Assembly (NCBI GenBank): GCA_021442155.1
Contig: CM038217.1
Location: forward strand, 144,023,643-144,087,642
Reading direction: 5' to 3'
DNA: 64,000 bases
Source: Cymbidium sinense
Lineage: Eukaryota; Streptophyta; Magnoliopsida; Asparagales; Orchidaceae
Shown: positions 57,106 through 64,000 of the stretch, piece after piece
Layout: the number at the start of each line of letters is the position of its first letter
How positions within the stretch are numbered: the stretch's first letter is position 1
Notes under the pieces: generated by a model
Seen by the model: the letters and a program-made list of their open reading frames with translations, nothing else
What the model was told of the DNA's origin: nothing
Databases searched by the model: none
Position numbers and translations under genes: made by a program

Positions 57106-57740
57106 AAACACATATATATCATAATTACAAAAGCATGACTTAGTGATTAAAGTTTTTATTATGTAAAAGTTTATCTGAGGTTCGAATTCTCTATCTTATA
57201 GATTTTTCGAATTATTGCATTTTGAGCCATTTCAAACACGAGCCGAACACGAACAAAGTAATTTTCAAACGAGTCGAACACGAAAAAGGGTTCGGCTCAC
57301 TCAAGCTCAACTCGTTTACACCCTTAATGGTGAAAGATGAATACTCTCAAGTATCCATATTTATCCAAAATCACTAAGGATGTTTTAACAATTTTCATAA
57401 CCACTGTTGTATCTTAATCTACATTTAGTGCTGGTGGTAGAGTTCTTGATGATTATAAGAGTTATTTATCTACAAAAATAGGTACTGCAATTATTTGCAA
57501 AGATAGTTGGATCAGAGGTGGTGAACCCAACATAAAAAATCCCTTGGTAGTTTTCAAATTAATCGAATTTTATTTTATAATTTTGATAAATTTCATTCTC
57601 TCATTATTTATTTTTATCTCAACAAGAGTTAATGGAAAAGGAAAATCTTTATGTGAAACTTCTAGATTATGCAATTTAATGGAGAAGGAGATTGGGCAGC
57701 AACATATCATCTTGCCTTTATTCTTCTCAATCTAGTAGTC
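55033..57740 (+). pseudogene. RICESLEEPER-like hAT transposase (broken)
   Basis: Read on + with many stops and shifts. The start reads MSTMNLSQTASCGND at 55036. A BED zinc-finger trace (LLRHVRECEKIKAK) is near 55330-55370. The core shows TSDCWTSNQTVKYMYLTIHY (about 55708-55767), VSIITLDNASNNDVTANALK (about 55893-55952, catalytic-type Asp), VLTRWNSTYLMLESAF (in open frame 56025-56270) and a PGPRLKMK segment (about 56548-56575). The dimerisation region resumes after an inserted MITE: TFSAGGRVLDDYKSYLSTK (about 57422-57478). This is the plant RICESLEEPER/DAYSLEEPER type of hAT transposase. Ends of the element were not identified. Confidence 0.85.
56894..57326. mobile_element. hAT-type MITE inserted in the hAT transposase gene
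   Basis: 433 bp. Left end TAGGGCTGTCAAAAAA, right end TTTACACCCTTA (reverse complement TAAGGGTGTAAA). Flanks are ATGGTGGA (56886-56893) and ATGGTGAA (57327-57334), an 8-bp target duplication with one mismatch, as expected for hAT. Inside are inverted gttcggctc/gagccgaac words at both sides and a (TA)n tract at 57060-57102. Confidence 0.88.
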
Positions 57741-58974
57741 TCTAATTATTGTTTAACACATTAGTCTACTGATTTTCATTTGTACTTTATTAATTTGGAC
57801 AACTTTATTGTGATTTTATCTTAGTTGTCCATGATGGTAATTTGTGGTAGCTTTGGGTGAATACCAATATTGTTGTTTGAGTGTTGTTGTTTTATCAAGT
57901 CTGCTGTTGTACAATGTTGACCTACAACTATGTGTCATTTAAAATTAAGTAAATGACATAGAGGTTAAATGCCCTAATCATGATCGAAATTAATTAAATT
58001 CGATTTGATTTGAAAATTCGGCTTCATAATGCGTCGAAAGCATCAAAAATAATTAAATAGAAAATATCGAATCAATTAATGATCGATCCAAAAATTAAAA
58101 TTAATTTTTTAATGAAATTATGCGCATATCAAAGTAGAGAAGCCTCGACGATGTCTAAACGACCTCCGTTTGCAAAATTGATCACGCTGTCGTCGCCGAA
58201 ACGTCGAGACTTATCAAACGACGCCTTCCGAGATCGATTCGGTGAAGTGTGTGCGAATGTCGATCCATGCGAATGTGATGCCACACAAATTGTAAACCTA
58301 ATTTCTCTACGACCGCCATCGACGTTGTCCGAACAGCCTCCGATCACGAAATTGATTCGCTTGCGTTGACCAACTTAAATTGACCCATATTGTTAGGTTT
58401 AGTGCATAAATTAATATCATATAAAATAATATTAAATTATAATTAAAGGGACTAATGGCCTAATCTCTAAATCCCTCTAATCCCTTACCTAATCCACGCT
58501 GCTCGTTCAGCCAATCAGAGCCCGCGATCGGCTCTAAAGAAGCGAGGCGTTGACCCATTCGACATTTCTCTCGTTTTTCGCTCGTGATCCCTCTCCCTCT
58601 TTGCTGCTCGGTTCATCAAGCTCTAGGGCGACTTCACTCTACGATCCTCTCTCGGCAAAAGCTTACGGCGTTCTCCCTTCTCGGCGAAGCTCCGTTCTGC
58701 TCTCGGTCCCTCGAGCTCTAGCACGGCGCTCCTCCCCCGAGAACTCTCTCATTGCTCTCGGCTCTTCTCCCTCTCACGATTCTTCCTTCCTCTCTTCCGT
58801 CAGTGCATGTGAAGAACGAACGAATCGCTTGACCGGTCCCTCTGCATAAGCCAACCGAAACTCTCCTTCTTCTCCTTTTAGCAAATCGACACCTCCAGGT
58901 CGTTTCTCTCCAACCCTAATTTTTTTTCTTTGTGCATTTGGGTATTCTGAAAATTAGGGCTTGGCAAAGTGAGC

Positions 58975-59260
58975 TTTATTTTGTGCTTAAATTCTTGCTA
59001 ATTCTTTGAAATGGGTTTTGGATGTTGTATGGCCAAAACCCTATGTTTATTTTGTTATCTATGAAATTGCAAGCATGTGTTGGCTGAAATTTCTATTTGG
59101 AGGATTTCGTTGCCTAGATCTCACTTGCTAGCTTGTTGGAAATGGGTTTTGGATGTTGTATGGCCAAAACCCTATGTTTATATTTTGTTATCTATGAAAT
59201 TGCAAGCATGTGTTGGCTGAAATTTCTATTTGGAGGATTTTGTTGCCTAGATCTCACTTT
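58975..59260 (+). repeat. Two-copy tandem repeat, about 126-bp period
   Basis: gaaatgggttttggatgttg starts at about 59008 and again at about 59139. Each copy continues with tatggccaaaaccctatgtt, ttttgttatctatgaaattg, caagcatgtgttggctgaaa and tttctatttggaggatttcg/tttg. The period is roughly 126-131 bp. Confidence 0.85.
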
Positions 59261-59629
59261 CTGAAAATATTTTCCTTTAAGGGGAATCAATCATTTTGTT
59301 ATTTAATGACCAAGATACTTGCTGAAAATATTTTATCTAAGGAAATCAATAATATGTTGATGAGTATAAGGCTTGCTAAACTTTCTTATCTAAGGGAAAA
59401 ATCAATTAGCTTTTTGTTTGATGAGATATGATCTTTGTTCTCCCATGAATTTCATGCTTCTACTTTGTCTCAATTGGTTTCTGAAGTGAATTATATATAT
59501 ATCATGCCTCTTTCATATGCAAGTTGAAATCAAATTAACGAAAGGGATTTGGTTATACCATTTGCTATTAACTATGAGTTTCATTCTTGCATACTTGCAT
59601 ATGTGATCATATTAACACAGAAATGCTAG

Positions 59630-60790
59630 CTATCAAAGTTTCAACCGCGGTGTCTCGACACCACCCATATCTTGGCGTGGTGGGCGACTCGATCTCTCAT
59701 GGCACCCTGAGAGCCGAGGAGGTTGTAAACTTTGATAAGCGAGATAAGGATTGGTAAAATTCATCTTTATACTCTTGCATATGTGATATCTTCTTAGCAA
59801 TGCTTTATCAAAGTTTATTGTGTCTCACGACACCACCCATGCCCTTTCTTGGTGGTGGGCGGCTCGATCTCTTCAACCCTGCGGAGAGAGCGTTGTAAAC
59901 GATAAAGCGAGATGTAAAATTCATCGCCTATACTCTTGCAATATTAGGGAAATATGCTTGCTATAAGTGCGTTCACATTGTTCCAATGCGGTGAAACTTG
60001 TGATTGTACGTTCACGCTTGTTCCAACGTGGCGGGATATGATAAGTACTTGCTCACGTTGTTCCAACATGGTAAGGCTCTGTGTTGTGTTATCTGACCCA
60101 TGCATGCCTTTCTTGGCGTGGTGGGCAAATAAATTTTAGGTGTCTCCGCGACACCTACCATGCTTTCTTGGCGTGGTGGAAGGCCTAGTCTTCAGCGACT
60201 ATGCGGGGATGGCGAGGAGGTGGTAAAAAAAATGTGTAAAAATTTCCTAAGTGTTTGAAAAGGATGGTATATGCATATGATTATTCATGCTTAGTTTAAT
60301 GAATGCTTGAATCTTTCTAGTATGTGGCAATCAATCATGCAATATTCAAAATCCTTTCTTTCTTATGTTTTAATTTCATGTTGATTGGAAAGATTGATGT
60401 TTGCAAATTTCCCTTTTACATATCTAACATGTGATTAAAGTGTGGCAAATAGAATATATATGAAATGATACTTGCATGTGTGATATCTTGCTAACAGGGA
60501 AATGCTATGCTATCAAAGTTTCATGTCTGACCACCATGCCTTTCTTGGGCGTGGTGGGCTTCATCTCTGCAACCCGGGGAGAGCCGAGAGGCATGTAAAC
60601 TTTGATAAGCATGGAATAAGATTAGGGAAAATTCGCTATATTATGCTATCCCCATGCACGCCTTTCTTGGCGTGGTGGGCAAATAAATCTTAGGTGTCTC
60701 CGACACCTACCATGCACGCTCTTCTTGGCGTGGTGGGAAACCTAGTCTCAATGACTATGCGGGGATGGCGGGGTACCTTGATAAATAAAA
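59630..60790 (+). repeat. Hairpin-rich repeated block of the LTR
   Basis: Two types of module alternate. Type 1 (59630-59750, 59795-59915, 60490-60610) has ctatcaaagtttca, cttggcgtggtgggc, gagagccgag and gtaaactttgataagc. Type 2 (60085-60230, 60640-60780) has gcctttcttggcgtggtggg, aaataaat, aggtgtctccgacacct and gactatgcggggatggcg. Each carries inverted words able to fold, such as AGGTGTC/GACACCT at 60138-60156 and 60692-60708. Confidence 0.8.
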
Positions 60791-63318
60791 TGTGAAATGT
60801 ATAAGTATTTTAAAAAAAAGAAGGTACATGCATATGATTATTCATGCTATCTCATTCATCATATTATATGACAATTACGGATGCTTACTTATGCTTAGCT
60901 TAGTTGTTACACGAATCTTCATAGATATGACAATTACTTACTTAAGTTCAAATTCATTTTGCCTAAGTGTTGATTATGCCATATGAATGGGTGAAATGAA
61001 AATGTGACACTCAATGCATGGAAAGATACAAGTGCATGTCATATATCATTTAGAAAATAAATAAGCTTTATGCTAAAATGCTTAAGTGAAATGATTCTGT
61101 ATATTCAAAGTGTTATCTCATTTTATTCAGTTTGAATGCCTTTAATATGCAAGATAAATGAAATCTATGACTTTATGAAGCAATGTTCTTTTTGCTTAAC
61201 CATTTGATTCATGCAAATACTGGAAAGAATCAAATTCAAACTCTACAAAATGCATGCTTGATTTGTTAAAGAACAGATACATGCTTGATCTAGGATAAGT
61301 GATTGAAAGAACCAAGTCTATATCAGACAATCACTTAGTTTGCAATGTGCATTCATATTTTTATAGAACAGACTCTCACTTGATACATGCAAGTACATGA
61401 AAGAGTCAATACATATCTTATGATCTATACTTGACTTTGACAAATAGTTGAGAGTCAACTTCGTGTCTTATAGTCTTATGAACGACATTTACTTGATCTA
61501 TGACAAACACTTGAAATGGTCAAATTCACATTGACAAAATAGATTTTACATCTTCCGGTTTGGTCTTAGGATGTCCGGTTAACAAAACCTAAAAATCTAA
61601 TGATCTATTATAAATCTCGAAGTTAATGAAATGACTAAAGATAAATCTATCGGCATCATAATGTATTCTTTGCAAGTTCAAGATCTCAAGAAGAAAATCT
61701 CAAACCCGATCCTCTATGTACAATCTAGAGTTGACAAGGTTTGGAGAATGATTGATCTTGAAATAATTAATCTAGATCGATCCTCGCGAAAATAGTCGAG
61801 TTGGCGTCTATCTATCGGTTTGGTCTTGGACGTGGGTTAACAAAACCTAAAAATCTCGTATTAAAACTTATGCTTGCATTACAATCAAGTCAAATATAAA
61901 GAACATATGCTACATCTTCCCGGTTTGGTCTTGGACTGTCAAAACCCAAAATGTCATATTGAAATCTAAACTTGCAAATTGCACCTACATTTTCTAGGCA
62001 TTCAATGTCCATACAACATTATAAAAGAAACAGATACTGTATGTATATTGAAATGTTCAAACAATAGGGACATGTGCAAGTTAGGTATGAAAAAAGATTT
62101 TTTCTTCCCGGTTTGGTCTTGAGTCAGTTAACAAAACTCAAAAATTCACACATAAACTCCAACTTAGACATTTTAATGTCCATACAATTTCAAAAGAACG
62201 ATATCCGTATGCATGTTGGAGTAAATACTAAGTCAAATATAAAGAATAGATGCTACATAATCCCGGTTTGGTCTTCGGACCGGGTCCGGGTTAACAAAAC
62301 CTAAAAATTTGATATTATAAGAATTGCAAATAAATAATATCTAAGAAGCTAATTCTGTCATGTAATACAAGATATGAATCAACTGACATAGCTTCTAAAA
62401 TTCAAACCCTCAAGAAGAAAAGTCCCAAACCCGATCCTCTATGTTCAAACTAGAGTGGACAAGGTTTTGAAGGATTATACTTCTTGAGATAATGAAGACC
62501 ATCCTCTGTAGAAAATTGAGCAGTAGACAAGGTCTATCAATTGATATTAACCCTAGGATCGAGAAGGGTAATTATAATTAAAATTTCAATGATAAATGAT
62601 CATATATTCAAATCTAAATTAATCATAAAATGATCAAAATTCAAAGAAAATAACAAAATATAAATAAAAAAATGAAATTAATTATTTAAATTAAAACTAA
62701 AAAATAAATAAAATAAATCCACCCCTCCGCAATTGTTTGTCTTCGGGTGACAAATTAAGAAAACTTTGCTCACGAGGATGTCAAATTAAATACATAACTT
62801 CACCTCAAATATTCCAAAGCCATAAGGGCGTGGCCGTGTCCTCTGGCGTGGTTTTGGCGATATGGCACCACATAAATGGCGATTCGACTGAGCCCTCTCG
62901 GTGGTTGGCGATATAACCACTAAATTACGGTCGCGGCCCGCGCATTATGTTCCCCAACGCTTTGCTCTTTGAGTGAAATGTAGAATGTATTTGGTTGGGC
63001 AAAAGCCTATGTTAGCTAAGGTTGACTTATATTTGTCCCTTAGACAAATTCCACCCAGTCTACAAGGACACCTTGGGACGTAACCCATGTGTTGCGAGGA
63101 TCCCGGTCGGTTGGGTCTACCTCCCGACTAAGCGGACGGGATCATGACACCGGGATGACGGAACCATGGGATCTTGATGGGGCGTCATCGTTCCCCACAA
63201 AAGTTTTAAGTTAAAATAATAAATTTCATAAGTTCTAAACTCCACTCACTCAATTATATACTGTTCTTTAACGATTCATTGGAATTAAATCAGTACTCTC
63301 GATTGGGAGGGTAATTAA

Positions 63319-63338
63319 CTATAGGGCTTGCTTTATAG
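63319..63338 (+). other. Conserved LTR hairpin, copy C
   Basis: CTATAGG (63319-63325) faces TTTATAG (63332-63338) over a 6-base loop. Five Watson-Crick pairs and two G-T wobbles remain. Same place relative to the LTR end as in copies A and B. Confidence 0.55.
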
Positions 63339-63492
63339 AAACCTGGAACCGATATAAAAGTTCTCACCAAATGAACGAAATCTGGTAGTGTCTTATCTAC
63401 TATTCATCGCCACAAATTATCACCGACACTTAAACAACTCTTTCCTCTTTTCCGAAAGAGGTCGGTGGCGAATTTTCGGATCCCATGATTTC

Positions 63493-63510
63493 TGGCGACT
63501 CCGCTGGGGA
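63493..63510 (+). promoter_or_regulatory. Primer binding site, tRNA-Arg type
   Basis: TGGCGACTCCGCTGGGGA is complementary to the 3' end expected of a plant tRNA-Arg (from memory, ending GGAGTCGCCA). Its place just after the long LTR marks the start of the internal region of a + strand element. This primer type is, to my recollection, usual in Tat/Ogre-like elements. Confidence 0.75.
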
Positions 63511-64000
63511 CAGGTTTCTCTTTCCATCTTTGGCTAGTCAAATCTAAGTTATAATTGCACTGGAGTATAATAAAAAAAAAATGAAATGAAAATGAAATGG
63601 GAATGATAAGTTAAACTTGACTTAAAAGCTTCTAAAAGTCTTAAGTCATTTGAGATTTTATTTAGTGCATATGCTTAGTATGATTTATCTTATCATTCAT
63701 ATTTTGGAATTAAGGTGATAGTGCAGTTATTTTTAATTGCTAATTTTTTACCTTTAAACCTCCAGAATGGCACTGACACAATTTATCCTTTATTACTCGG
63801 CGATTGCAACATCCGTTTGGCTTACGTCATCAATCTTTGGCGGGGCTACCATCCAGTTTGGTAGCGTTGACTTCCCAGCTATTCTGAACGACCAAGTTGA
63901 TAGGCCTCGACTTGGAAACAACTTCGTCACCCGCCATGCGCAATCTGAAAAGGCGCTAAAGTCATGACCCCTACAGTAGGGTCACTTCAAAAGAAACAAT
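63511..64000 (+). mobile_element. Start of Tat-type internal region (runs off window)
   Basis: Follows the primer site. An open frame at 63767-63967 (MALTQFILYYSAIATSVWLT...) shows no recognised domain, and an alternative frame reads DCNIRLAYVINLWRGYHPVW. Neither is clearly gag. The rest of the element is right of the window. Confidence 0.5.

Larger units (their letters stand above)
57930..63486 (+). mobile_element. Long LTR, copy C (Tat-like family), about 5.5 kb
   Basis: Identified as an LTR because it ends directly before a primer binding site at 63493 and shares its segments with copies A and B. In order: a segment rich in cgtcgaaa/cgatcg words (57980-58370), ggactaatggcctaatctct, a pyrimidine-rich leader (58500-58920), a duplicated 180-bp block (about 58975-59250), a hairpin-rich tandem zone (59640-60790), repeats of the 'cggtttggtctt...ttaacaaaacctaaaaat' block near 61555, 61820, 61920, 62110 and 62265, and the end zone. 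The 5' edge is a guess. Open frames such as 58550-58849 are leader artefacts. Confidence 0.65.

Noticed and set aside
58550..58849. 99-codon Ser/Arg-rich frame
   Set aside because: Lies in the pyrimidine-rich leader of the long LTR; similar leader stretches in the other LTR copy do not keep the frame.

Overview
The window is AT-rich nuclear DNA from a flowering plant. The evidence is one intact, intron-containing nuclear gene for the plastid iron-sulfur assembly scaffold SufB, with a transit-peptide-like N terminus, set among plant-type transposons (Tat-lineage Ty3/gypsy, Ty1/copia, RTE-like LINEs, MULE, PIF/Harbinger, RICESLEEPER-like hAT and MITEs). The sequence alone does not fix the species; a non-grass monocot is possible but unproven. 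No CRISPR array, operon or bacterial feature is present.

Layout. 1-5219: broken internal coding region of a Tat-lineage Ty3/gypsy element on +, followed to about 8080 by its 3' noncoding part and LTR-family sequence with 160-bp and 40-bp repeats. 8150-12560: RTE-like LINE remnants on -. 14000-17330: a decayed MULE with a plant mobile domain. 18899-26229: a decayed PIF/Harbinger element (transposase plus Myb/SANT-like gene). Its 3' part forms the left arm of a very large inverted repeat (23431-28310) in which each arm carries about five copies of a 186-bp tandem repeat. 28440-36610: two LTR copies of a long-LTR family, with a truncated LINE between them. The first LTR contains a 207-codon frame made from two unrelated host gene fragments, one of them alpha-SNAP. 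36684-42222: a tandem duplication of a LINE copy plus flank, one copy carrying a MITE whose empty site is preserved in the other. 44706-52809: SUFB on -, two coding exons split by a 6.5-kb intron that holds a LINE and a copia remnant. 53045-57740: a hAT transposon, with one related MITE upstream and one inserted in its coding region. 57930-64000: a long LTR (about 5.5 kb) followed by a tRNA-Arg-type primer binding site and the start of a Tat-type internal region that runs off the window.

Only SUFB looks like a working protein gene. It encodes the SufB subunit of the plastid SufBC2D scaffold; its partners are not here. Everything else is transposon-derived, mostly inactivated by stops, frameshifts or loss of catalytic residues. 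Coordinates of repeat edges were found by eye and may be off by tens of bases; long-LTR starts may be off by hundreds.
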